Source: Heligmosomoides polygyrus polygyrus (taxonomy: Eukaryota > Nematoda > Chromadorea > Rhabditida > Heligmosomidae). Taken from it: a stretch of DNA of 64,000 bases. The stretch covers positions 23,439,253 through 23,503,252 of the forward strand of contig OX377203.1 of assembly GCA_947396885.1 (NCBI GenBank), in the 5' to 3' direction. The notes beneath the pieces are model-generated. The model saw only the letters and a program-made list of their open reading frames with translations. It ran no database searches and had not been told where the DNA came from. Each line of letters opens with the position of its first letter. The first letter of the stretch is position 1. This document shows positions 45,743-56,200 of the stretch, piece by piece. The position numbers and the translations under genes are program-made.

Positions 45743-48473
45743 CTTATACGTCAAGTAGACGTGCACAATACGCTAGAATAAAAAACGATCAAAACAACCA
45801 TGCAATTAAAAAGGAAAAACAACCGAACAACAGATCAGCCGGCAGTGGCAACACTTTGGCAACCAATTTCAAACAGAGGAAATAAGTGGCACAGAACTTG
45901 CAACTGAGCCGAGAGACAAGAGCATGCCCCTCTAAACTTCTGAAATTGTAGCTAAATCTTATCACTCTATTCGCTCTCTATGAGGCAATTCTCGTATTTC
46001 TGCCCAGCGACTAATGAGGTCGATCGCTAGCTGGAGAGACATTGAATCTGCACCGTTCTCAATCGTTTTGTAGATCTTAACATCACCTGCATGCATTTTA
46101 CATGTTAATCCTAGATTATTGAGACAATTTGGAAGCTCATATCTGTACAGTAGGAACAAGATGGGGGAAGTACTCCTCCCTGAAGAACTACGCTCAATAT
46201 ATGAAAGATATTGGAGTACTGGCCCTCTTAACCTGGTAGGCTCCTTCAGACAAAAACTGCCGAGTCCAGTCTATTACCATATGATGAAGTCCTATCGCTT
46301 CCATTTCAGTAGCAACTTATCTGTCGGAACTCTGTCAATCGCTTTTGAAAAAACAAAATATACTATATCCGTGTGTTTCTTATCCTCGAAACTCTTAAGA
46401 CTAGTCATTAAGTGAGCTAACGATGGCTGTTTCTACAGATCTTACTTTGGGAAAGTCAAACTGATTTTCAGAAATAATTTCGCTAAATTCGAGATGACCT
46501 AAGACGCAAGGATCTTTTCGAAAGTTCTCGCAAATGTCCTTCTGCCTTTAATCTCTTTATTTGAATGCTTTCGTACAACTTCCCCTAGATTGATGGAGAA
46601 AGATGAGGGTGTATCTCTGTTTCTAGACTTGCAGCAAAGGGTTCACTCTACATTTCTTCCATATCTGACAGCTCTACCATAGCTTAAGAAGGCTTCGATA
46701 TGGTAGAGCTGTCCCGCTACAGTTAGAATGTATATGCTCCGGTACTTGAAGATATCATTTCAAAGATTTTGGATAAAGTTCATGGACATCGTGAATGAAA
46801 ATGACGGTGGAGACCTCCCCTTCTAAACTTACACCTGCTTCCGTTATACGCTATTGCTTCAGCCTGCGAAGTCCTTCGAACCACCAAAAGGCGATTCAAG
46901 GAAGAAAAAGGATGCAAAAGATGAGAGTCGGAAGCTGCTGCCGTATCCAGAAGTGAAACCTCCCACGGCTAGCCAGAAAAAACGACGAATAATTGAACTT
47001 GAAAAAGAGAAGCGAGAAAAGATAGCGTCAGGTTTCTACCAGGTAAGCGTCGAAAGAGATCTTCATGCGGCATTGCCTGACCAGGTAAGGGTCTCAGACG
47101 AATGTCTGAAAGGGGAAAGTGGATAGTACTCATAGTACTACGAGAATCTTCACCTTTCATATACTGGAAAAACATGTTCCGTTTTTGCTGAGGCTTTGTA
47201 CCCAAAGAACAATGGGCCCTCGAGGTCGGACATGGGCGAGGTGACGTATGGAACGCGGCGAAGGTCTCTGCGGTAGGCAAATCGGTGGCTCGTTACCGGG
47301 CGGAGTGGCGTTCTACACCCCGTCCTTTAAACAGAGGCGTGGCAAATGTCTGCGTCTCTACTATCTCGTAAAGCAGCCACTGGACTCTTGAGCAAGCCCA
47401 GGGGGTTGGGTGAACCTCGCCCAGAGTGGGGGAGGGGAGTAACGAGGGGGTAGAACGCTCGTCCCCGTCGTTACCCCCCCCCCCCTCCCCCACTCTCTGG
47501 GCCAGGGTTGGGAGAAAAGTTTTTTCGAGCTCTCCTCAACCTTTGGGGTTGTGAAAGCATTAGCAATAGTGGCATTTGTCAGCCAGGGGGTTATTTTAGG
47601 ATGCTGACCATGAGTATGAATCTCTGGTTTTAAAATTTCAGTTCACTACAGTGGGCTACTGCAGGTACGGGGACTGGGGCTGTCGATGCAATGATTACCG
47701 TTTCGCCCAAACTTCGTCTGTAGGGGTTGATTGGGGTGTTGATCACGAATCTGATCTCTATTTGAATGCAATGAATGTGTAGGAGATGTATAGGAAGTAA
47801 ATTACTAAAGGAGGCAGCGGTCGCGAAAAGTGCAAAAGTACTGCATAGCATTGGAGTCGAACATCTGGCCTACCACCTGTGAAGCAACGTTGCACCCTGC
47901 TGAGCCATCAACTCGCTTGCCACGGAACCACGTCCTATACATCAGCGCGTGCGAACACGTGGACACGCGCTGATGTATAGGACGTTCCTGTATCAATCCT
48001 GTACCCAACTTCGAGAGTCCGTAGCTCTTTGGGTTCACAGACTCAGCAAAAACGAAACATGTTTTTCTACTGCAGGAAGGGTGAAGATTCTCGCAGTACT
48101 ATCCATTACCTCCATTCAGAAATACGTCTGAGACCCTTCCCTGGTAGATATAAATTGTTTGAAACACATAGGAATACTATAAGGTAGTAGTTTGCTTTAG
48201 TCCCGTTCGGATGAAGATGATACTCTTGAGAAAGTGAACAGTCTAAAAGAAGAAAAGACTGAGCAGAGTCGTAGATGGTCGGTGAAAATTAAAAAGCAGA
48301 AGGACAAGGAGAAAGAAAAAGAGAAAGAAAAAGAGAAAGAAAAGGAGAAAGAAAAGGAGAGAGAAAAAGAAAAAGAAAGAGAAAAAGAAAAAGAAAAGGA
48401 AAAGGAAAAAGAAAAGGAACCTGAGAAGAAGGAGGAGAAGAAGGAAGATGATAAGGACAATCCTAAAACTTAA
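44170..48473 (+). CDS. lysine/glutamate-rich protein, three exons seen, 5' end missing
   Basis: Exons are 44170-44307, 46863-47042 and 48201-48473, all phase 0. Acceptors are 'tgttttcag', 'attgcttcag' and 'ttgctttag'; donors are 'gtgagt' and 'gtaagc'. The first exon is Ser/Thr/Gln/Pro-rich (STQQTSQQTPAFPSELMNAP). The second is basic (KKKDAKDESRKLLPYPEVKP, then SQKKRRIIELEKEKREKIAS). The third runs from SRSDEDDTLEKVNSLKEEKT into a long KEKEKEKE repeat and ends EDDKDNPKT. The product would be a charged, largely disordered or single-helix protein; no domain is recognised and the family is unknown. The second and third exons are the stronger calls. A second in-frame donor at 47085 would add 14 residues. 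AATAAA follows at 48557. The first intron holds LINE debris and an assembly gap. Confidence 0.58.
44929..45128. other. assembly gap (200 N)
   Basis: The gap is flanked by two similar copies of the same LINE segment (44800-44928 and 45129-45260). Confidence 1.
45661..45742. repeat. (TTTA)n microsatellite
   Basis: About 20 tetramers, the tail of the nested LINE. Confidence 0.95.
45661..45960 (-). mobile_element. short LINE 3' end nested in the LINE relic
   Basis: This 300-bp piece interrupts the older LINE exactly between the RT blocks at 45962 and 45650. In minus-strand sense it has a 3' UTR, a hairpin ACGTC-TACTT-GACGT (45748-45762) and a long (TAAA)n tail (45661-45742). It is a 5'-truncated insertion. 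Confidence 0.65.
47410..47505. repeat. G/C-run inverted repeat in an intron
   Basis: 'cccagagtgggggagggg' and 'agtaacg' at about 47419-47446 face 'cgttacc', a C run and 'cccccactctctggg' at about 47467-47502. The run of about 14 C lies at 47475. Confidence 0.7.
47820..47927 (-). mobile_element. tRNA-like sequence, probably a second SINE family
   Basis: On the minus strand, box A reads TGGCTCAGCAGG (fits TRGYNNARNNGG) and box B reads TGTTCGACTCC, about 45 bases apart. The anticodon stem would need mostly G-U pairs and the acceptor stem is not closed, so a functional tRNA is unlikely. Confidence 0.5.
47930..47985. repeat. perfect 22-bp inverted repeat
   Basis: The arm at 47930-47951 (ACGTCCTATACATCAGCGCG and two more bases) is exactly complementary to 47964-47985, with a 12-base loop. 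It lies next to the tRNA-like sequence in an intron of the Lys/Glu-rich gene. Confidence 0.95.
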
Positions 48474-48556
48474 TGTCGGCTGCCCAACAAAACGACTCGT
48501 CGTTTAGATGTACAAAAGATAAAATGCGCGCACAGTGTACAATCTTATAGTTAGGA

Positions 48557-48562
48557 AATAAA
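48557..48562 (+). promoter_or_regulatory. polyadenylation signal AATAAA
   Basis: About 84 bases after the TAA of the Lys/Glu-rich gene. Confidence 0.6.
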
Positions 48563-49188
48563 CGTTCGAATTTGGTTGCTTAATTTTGAAACGCAGCGCT
48601 TGCAGGTCTTCTTCAAGCTCTTTGTAGTGGATCGGCTTAGGCATTCACAGTGCTGTGAGAAGAGAGAAGGTGTCAAATTCATCGGCACATGGCTATATAC
48701 CATCTTCACGTCAACCGCGTCTAAAGAAAGCCCAAATAAATTCCGGCTGAAGACTAAGGCAACAATAGGTGTAGGGTGGTACACAGCTGGGATGGCAACT
48801 TTTCTTTCTACCGTGCCAAAGGAAATACAGCTTGCTATCCTGTGGCGAGCTGCACACTGAAGAAATCAACGCCTAGCAGGATTCTCCCCTTCCCCTGACT
48901 ACCATGGCGCCAAAAATCTCTTGGCTTCCTTTAAAAATTTAACTTCCTACGCATTGGGTCCCAAAGTGTGAATACTATTTGGTTGCTCATAAAATTCTAT
49001 CTACTCAAATTCTGAAATTTGCCACACAGTTTGCTACGTCGTCTTTTAGCCTTATTTTGCGCCCGTTCAGTGAATTACGGTGGCTCTTTTAGTCATAGTT
49101 GTAACGACAAATGTTCACATGGCTTAAAGAGATAGTGCCAATTGGGTGAACGCATGGCACAAATTCGACTTTCGAACACCATGTACAG
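48563..49188. other. unannotated spacer
   Basis: A plus-strand frame (48576-48860) has no recognisable domain. Nothing supported. Confidence 0.3.
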
Positions 49189-51538
49189 CAGAAATGAGCG
49201 GATAATTTAATTTTGAAAACCGGATAACGGATAACGGATAATTTTGCCAGAAAATGGCCGGATAACGGAAAAACGGATAGCGAACAAACAACAAAAATTA
49301 AATCTCGTTTTAAATTGCACTAATTTCAACAACAGACTAGGACTTGAAGCACTTAATTTAAAAGCCATTTCTAGACATTTTAGTAGTGTTTTCAAACGTT
49401 TTGCAGTCGCCATATTAACGACGCTCTATGGGGTTTTCTGCCCATCCGTAGGAAGACAAACGCACAGCAAAATACCCGCCTTTCATCTGTTTCCAAGGGG
49501 TCGGTTGGATTGTCTTATTTATCAGCCTTACTCTGCGCTTAACTCTTTTTTTTCAATTAGAGCAGTTGAAAAAAAAAGAGTAGTCCTTGGAAGAGCAATC
49601 CCTTCGATTTCTCTGGAAATAAGAAGAAGGCAGGAGACATCCATTAAACAAACTTCACATAACGACCTTGTCCTACACATCTATGAACCGTCACTGTTGT
49701 TGTTGCTCGATAGCATCCCAAGATCCAAGGTACTTCAACGTGGAATTATCTGGGACGGATAAAATATTAGGGGGGGGGGGGCAAAAGTAATGAAACACCC
49801 ATGCCGTGTCTATAATCTCGTGGCTGGAGTCTGGATTCGTACTTGTTGTATTTGTATGTTTGTATGCTACTTACTGAAGCCCATCTGAGAAGTTACCACT
49901 TCGCCCTTTCCAGAAGCATGCCAAAACCGCAGTCTGTCTCATGCCGAAACCCCAGTCTGACGAGTCGACCTGTGTCGCTCAATATTCACGCGAGATGAGA
50001 AGTACGTCTTCTACCTTAACCCTGCCAAGCAGCGAGTCTGGGTGAGGCCTGGTGACCTGTTACCGACCTTCGTTCGGCGAGATGTTCACGGCGAGAAGCA
50101 TCTTTGAAGCTTTTGGGTGTGCGCCCATGGATCGGTTTACCGGAGACTGTTTTCCAAGAGCACCGCGATGAACTCCAAGGCCATGGTGAACGAAATAGAA
50201 GAGAAGGGCCGGCGACTCGCTCTTATTCTGTCGCAGCGCTTCAAGAAGGTTCTCCTCTTCGACAACGCCGCACCCCATCGGGAACAAGTAACACGGATAA
50301 GCTGGGCTACGTTCACATGCCTCACCCACCGTATTCGCTGGACATCTCTCCATGCAACTACCACTACTACTTGAGCCTACAGGACTTCCTAGTCGGAAGG
50401 GACACAGGAACCCAAGCAGTCCTTGACAACCATATCGAGCAGTTGATCAACACCAGGCCCAGGCAGTTCTGGAAGGATGGGAGTTGGCTGAGCGATGGCA
50501 GCAAGGTCCTTGCCCTTAATGGCAAATACATTCCTCAGCATCGTTGAGTTGTAATTGAGTTATAGAGAGATAAAGATTTTTTTCATTTTGTCTCATTACT
50601 TTTGCCCCCCCCCCCTAATACTAACTTTTGGGTAGTAGCTGCAAGCAATTGTGTACGGCAAACACACACTCAAAGAGTTACGACATTCAGACCTTCTGGA
50701 TTTGAGAAAGAATATCCGACCCATCACTTCTGGAGCAGAGGAAGAATATCCGACCCAGCCCCAAAACGGAGGTGTTCCCTATGTTGCAGATGAGTTTCAC
50801 AAACAAAAAACTCACAAATTAAAACAAATCTACATGTCTTCAGCCCCACGATGATAAGTATGTTTAGTAGTTTATTGCTTCCCTAAAATTTTTAATGGAG
50901 AAGTTGCTTACCCTATGTATGTGGATTAGATTTTGTATTTGGATTTCTTTTGCTAGTATTCATTGCTGTACTGAAGTATGTTTTGATAATTCATGACAGC
51001 ATATGGCTAAAAGGTACCATTACAGCCTGCAATCAAATCGAATATACGGCAGTCGTGTAACCACAAATGGTAAGATGGAAAGATCGGCGGTATAAAGTAC
51101 TTCCCAGGATGCGGCTCTCCACTTTTGACGACTGCTAGTAGCAGTTTGTATGCCTTCTTGGTCAGCACATGACTTGAGATGAATGAGCAATGCTGTGCCA
51201 AGTAGGCCTCACATAAGTATGGTACAGGCTTAGCGGGCCTTCCGGAATGCTCCCTCTCCAAAACTCTCTCTAAAACTATGTAGCCAGTTCCCAAGAGAGG
51301 AAACTTCAATTAACACTTCTAGATTTGAAAACTTCTGTTGTTTCTGACGAGCACTTTTACGTTCGTGAAGGATCCTGCACATAGTCCACCCATCACCACG
51401 TCCAAAGCTAAGATTCAGCTAAATTGTTGTCCGTTATCCGGCCTAAAATTGCCGGATAATGGACAACAAAACGGATAGGCCAAAACACCCGGAAACCGGA
51501 TAACGGATAATGGATAACGGTTATTCCGCTCATCCCTG
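49189..51538. mobile_element. 2.35-kb hAT-like element with GGATAACGGATAAC subterminal repeats
   Basis: The left end is CAGAAATGAGCGGATAATTT and the right end, minus strand, is CAGGGATGAGCGGAATAACC. The flanks are ATGTACAG (49181-49188) and ACTGTACAG (51539-51547), an 8-bp duplication with one inserted base. Both subterminal regions are built of GGATAAC/GTTATCC words. The interior holds an internally deleted mariner and no hAT transposase. Confidence 0.75.
49767..50618 (+). mobile_element. internally deleted mariner-type element with G-run termini
   Basis: The ends are TTA, a run of about 12 G, then CAAAAGTAATGA; the right end is the complement. TA flanks both sides (49765-49766, 50619-50620). 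At 852 bp it is shorter than a full element. Transposase pieces remain in the plus sense: TRDEKYVFYLNPAKQRVWVR (about 49985), LLFDNAAPH (about 50255) and SPCNYHYYLSLQDFLVGR (about 50350). The helix-turn-helix part is absent and the frame is broken. Confidence 0.85.
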
Positions 51539-51659
51539 ACTGTACAGGTGACCAAAAAACTTCAAAAAAGCGAAAGCTGGGAAAAGCAGTGCTTCTGATA
51601 TCTATTACATTTCTGATAGTTGGGTGACGTGATGATACAAAGCCAAGCACTTGCGGCTT

Positions 51660-51900
51660 GGAAAGGTTGGAATCCAATATGTCCTTGCGAAGGAACGGCG
51701 AGGCTCTGCTTCGAAAAATTCGCCTATGGCGATTTTGCTCTCGAAGAAAACTCGGGTCGCGGGCGCAGGTCGTCGCTTGACGATGAAGTTTTGAGGACAG
51801 CCGTCGAAGCAAAAACACGTGCGCTGGCAGAGGATCTTGGTGTACATCATAATGCGGTAGCAAGACATTTGGCGAGAATCGGCAAGGTGAAGAGGATGTC
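51660..51900 (+). mobile_element. mariner transposase N-terminal fragment
   Basis: The frame reads CFEKFAYGDFALEENSGRGR, then SLDDEVLRTAVEAKTRALAE and LGVHHNAVARHLARIGKVKR. This is the mariner helix-turn-helix region, with no catalytic part behind it. It lies 120 bp outside the hAT-like element. Confidence 0.7.
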
Positions 51901-53130
51901 GAAGTCTACCGTCAAACAGCACGACAACGTCACATTGTATTGTCTGCGGGCTTTTACCTTCAGGGCCACGACCAGATTGGTCCCTAAAGTGGGTGGACCC
52001 AAGGGTCCTAAATTATACACCCATATTCCGTCCAGCCAGGGTGACAGGGAACTCGTTTGTCCACTCATAAATGCTAGCTACGACGTCGTTATAGTGGAGT
52101 ATTTGACTTGTTGTTGGGTTCCAGTAAAGAAGTGGCATTTCGGAAGGGATTTTTTCATACAACTCCCACCTGTCTAGGCTCCAAAAAGTACGAAACCGTC
52201 GGTGCATTAGGAATAGGAAACGGTAACAATCTTGGCTGCTAGTTAGAAACTTGAATCGTTGAGGACCCGTACCCAAGTTGCTCGCCAGAAAACCAGTGCC
52301 ACGCGAGTGAAAACTCGTCGGGTAACATCAAACTTGGGTAATTAAACCGTTTATTATAAAATTAAATTAATTAAGTAAAATAAAATTTATTATCCGATAC
52401 AGTAGGAGAGAAAAAGACTTGAAAAATAGAAGAAGCTAAGTGAGAAAATCGATCTTTGCGCTGGTTTATATCGCGACGTCGAGCTTTGTTTTCCTTCGCC
52501 GCTTAGATCAGCCGTCTGGATAACATTCCAAGCTACCAAGCTAAATGCCAACAACATTTCACAGTGATCAATCTGCCAAGAAATTACAATAGTGAAATCT
52601 GAATTTGGTCGACTCGACGACACTTGAATCGAATACAGGGTTAAAATGCTAACCATAAGATTCTCGAAGACTCGAATGTGGAGCGTATATATTATTTATT
52701 TGAAGACGTGGAATGTCACCACACCATAAAATTTTAAAAAATCAAATGAAAACAAATATGAAAAATAACGGCAGAGTGATGTCTGCTAAATAAGACCAAA
52801 ACAGCACACTCAGGGACACGATCCAGGAGAAAAGACTAAAAGTTGACAATAACAGGTCATTTCTATATAAGACAACCCCGACGACATTTTGTCACCATTT
52901 ACATAGTAACGTGATGCATGATGGGCTGAGGTTCCTATAGGTGTAGAAATTTGTCATAATCTACGTCTTTGCAACCGACACGTTAAGCCATAGTTTACCT
53001 CTCATGGAGATAGCCAACCCCGAAAAACGAAATTGGATTTATGGAGACCCTGTGAGTTAGAATTTTGAATATCATAGGGAGATCAGCTGTTTGCGAAACG
53101 CGTTGCGAAATGTCCCAACAAACAGGAACT
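51901..53130. other. unannotated stretch
   Basis: Frames of 60-88 codons with no domain. Nothing supported. Confidence 0.3.
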
Positions 53131-53131
53131 T

Positions 53132-53137
53132 TTTATT
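53132..53137 (-). promoter_or_regulatory. polyadenylation signal AATAAA
   Basis: On the minus strand, about 110 bases past the TAG of the disordered-protein gene. Confidence 0.5.
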
Positions 53138-53246
53138 ATACAACACAGCAAACTGCAAATTAATAAGGGCAGTTGCATTGCAATTCCCTGCAATTTAGTC
53201 TTGTAGTCTATTTCGATAAATTTTGTAACAGTATGGCTCCTTCCAG

Positions 53247-56200
53247 CTATTTCGGCTTCGCCTCATCGGACGTCTTTGATCTCATGGACTTTACTGAAGC
53301 ATCAGGAGGCTGCTGTTTCTTCGATGTGTGTCGTTCATCTAAAGGCCGCTCTGTTGACGGTTGCGAGCCCAAGTTCTTCGCCCTAGTTTCTTCTTTCTTC
53401 GACTTCTGAGGTTCTCGGGTTTGCCCGCTGGATTCAGTTGCAGCCTTCTCCTTCTCTGGCTTTCGTGAAGACTGCGACAGATCATCTGATTTACTTGGCT
53501 GCTGCTGCGATTGTTCGGGAGATGCTCTTGGCGCCTTGTCTTTTGTTTTCATCTCTTTTTTGCTTCTCGAAAAAGTTTCTACATGATGAGCAGGGGGAAG
53601 GCTAAGTCGCATGGGGCTAGGTGGTCCTTCAGGTATTTTGGACGCCCTCTCTGCAAAACTTATTCATTTATTTATTTAGATAGTTGGGTAGTATGCAATT
53701 ATTTACATTTACACAACCTACGGCTGATATTTTAGACTCGTACCTTTAGAACGCTCCCCTGGTGCAGCATTTCCTTCGGGGATTTGGGGTTCGATCATCT
53801 CACTGTCGTGGTCACTCTGAAGGCAACTGGAGTAAAGTAGGTAGCACGCACATTCCATCCCTCTATTCCTGTTAGCAAAAACGAATAATAAACTGTGCTG
53901 GCTGTTGAAGATAGTTTATGGTTAAGAACAAAAGTATAATCGAAACCGTGCCTATTGGCAGTGTTAGCCAGGACCTGGTCAACAAATGAAGTGCTTCATT
54001 AGGCGAAACACTTCTTTCAACACAACAGTTTAATGATAGGGATAAAGGATGAAGGTCGGTTAATCAATCTCATGCGCCACGCATTCTAATTCTACGGGAT
54101 ATCTTCGAGGTAATTTAGATGCCTATCTGGCATATACAGTGACCTGCAATGGCGTCGGACACTTCAAGTTTCTATCCTTCCGAGACATGTCTGGTACCTA
54201 TTTGGTGACCACAGAGGAATGGAAGGCTTGATGGACCTGGGACGGACCTGAACCTCGACTTGAACTGCGCGGAACAGCGCGCGCCTCCTTCGACTGCGCT
54301 TTCGCTCGCGCATATTTAACTAATCGCGAATTTCGGCCTTGCACAATTCTAATTGTTTCATTTTGCAACCTGCCCACGGCGTATTGCAGATGCAGGGATC
54401 TCACCTTTGTTTTTAAAGGAGATTTCTTCTCAGTGTTCAATTTTTTTGATTTCTCTGAGAGCTGAAGTTGACGAACCTAAAATGTACTTGATATTTCTAG
54501 CGTTATCCTTTAAAACTAGTCCAGGCTTTCTCTTTAGAAAGCTGCATTTTCAATTAGATTTAATTTAATTTAAAACTAAATCTACACTGAACATAAATGT
54601 TTCAAGCGACGTGGATTACACTTGTGCTCACCTCACGTTGTTGTCCTGAAAATATAGTGCTAGATAGCGAAGGGTCGGTGAAGAAGAAATCCAGGTTTGC
54701 AAGCCTTATTTTATTTTTTGAAGCGCTTCACTCGCTAGAAGCTGTCCAGGTGCATGGAAGAAGTAGGTCTCGGAAGGGCCAGGTGTCAGTTGAACGCTGC
54801 GGATGAATGAAAGTTCCATATCCCAAGTTGTACAGTTTCTCTTCGAAGGCAAGGAAACGTGCAGTTTGGCGTTGTCCTGAGAAGGGTTGCTCTTCTTCTG
54901 TTGATCGAAGACGGGATCATCCTTTATCCAGTGCACTTTCCAGTCTGTTGATGAGACGCTTTTCCCCATCTCCACCCCACCGGGATCCATAATGTTATAA
55001 TGAATGTCATACCCTGCTCATCTCCAAACTTCCGATTTGGGAAGTGCTGGCGATATCTGCTTGTTAACAGAGTAAATCCATTTCCCGTCACACGCCACAA
55101 TTCGTTCAAAAATGCAGGACTCCTCCTCCACAAGGGATTGGAATACGATAGCTCTAAGCGAAGATTTTCCTGGTCTTCGTTCAATTCAAGGGAAACTCAG
55201 ATGTGAGGCGTCTTGGCTTTTCCAATCGTCTTCAGTAGCGAACAACTATTGAACGTTCCTTGCTTTAGGCGGTTTCTTTCAATATTTTTCAACTTTCTCA
55301 TACAATTAAGCACATGCATGACACCGAATGCAAAAATCAAAGCTTCATTGATCTCGAAAAAACCTGCCATCTTTTCAGATTGCGTGGATGATGTCGTTGA
55401 TTTTGACATATAAAGTGTAGGGTTTGGAATGAGTAAGAAAGTGCGCTGTATGTAGTTGTGCTAGAGTGACTTATTCAAATAGGTATTTGGACGGTCTTTA
55501 TTCTAATTTAACGTTTGAATTCACAATTATGAGGGATCGTGTTTTCCGAATGAATTCAAGTTCGAATGTTTAGAAAAACTAGTTTTCGAATACATTCGAA
55601 TTCGAATATTTAAAAATCGTGAGCATTCGAAACTATTCAAATATTCGAAATATTTTTGGAGAGCGTAACTTCATAGTGCTGCTCCTGCTGACTGTGTTAT
55701 AATCATGTCTACCAATGGATTGCAATACGGGCTATGACATTGCTTGATTTTGAAATTATAAGCTGTCTTACCGAGGTAGCAGCTGAAGAAGTTATAGGCC
55801 TTTCCACCCCTCTGGTTACTAGCTTCTGCCACATTCCCTAAAAAGTTGATTTTGTGTGAAATGCTTGAGCAATAACTATGATCAACTGACGTTGGTCTAC
55901 CAGGCTCCATTTATTTTCTAACAACCCTAATTCTACAAGAATCGCTGGAATTTATCAGCAATAAGTATTTTTTTCAGCAATAACTGTTCATCAACTGCTG
56001 CAGTTGAAATTTCCAAGACTGACATAGCTTCCCATACAACCAAACACAACTATTTCGAAGCCGTGATTTGAGACGATTGTTTCGTTGTAATAGAGAAACA
56101 CAGACCCCAGACGAAAACGAGTTTAGAAAAAACACAAATATTGAGGTGACGGAACGCCTTTAGACATCAGGACGTGGAATCCTTGAAACTAAATCGCACC

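Larger units (their letters stand above)
44462..46700 (-). mobile_element. CR1-type LINE relic, interrupted
   Basis: In minus-strand order: NCLNNLGLTCKMHAGDVKIY (46159-45962, the FADD region with F and D changed), then after a nested insertion MICPKDRAQSPEYRITG and GVRDLGYIIRNDLSFSMH (45650-45400), then SLLGLSSLKNRREVADF and MMFEIVANKVSID around the gap. The 3' end has an (AAAT)n tail at about 44470-44490. The extent toward 46700 is a guess. The element lies in the first intron of the Lys/Glu-rich gene, antisense to it. Confidence 0.7.

Noticed and set aside
47820..47927. A functional tRNA gene
   Set aside because: Box A and box B are good but the anticodon stem would be almost all G-U pairs and the acceptor stem does not close.
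48197..48460. A Ser/Phe-rich membrane-like frame on the minus strand
   Set aside because: It is the complement of the GAGAAA-type repeats that encode the KEKEKE stretch on the plus strand.
54706..55409. A larger exon set on the minus strand
   Set aside because: Frames shift without usable splice sites and both strands are equally open; no domain was recognised.
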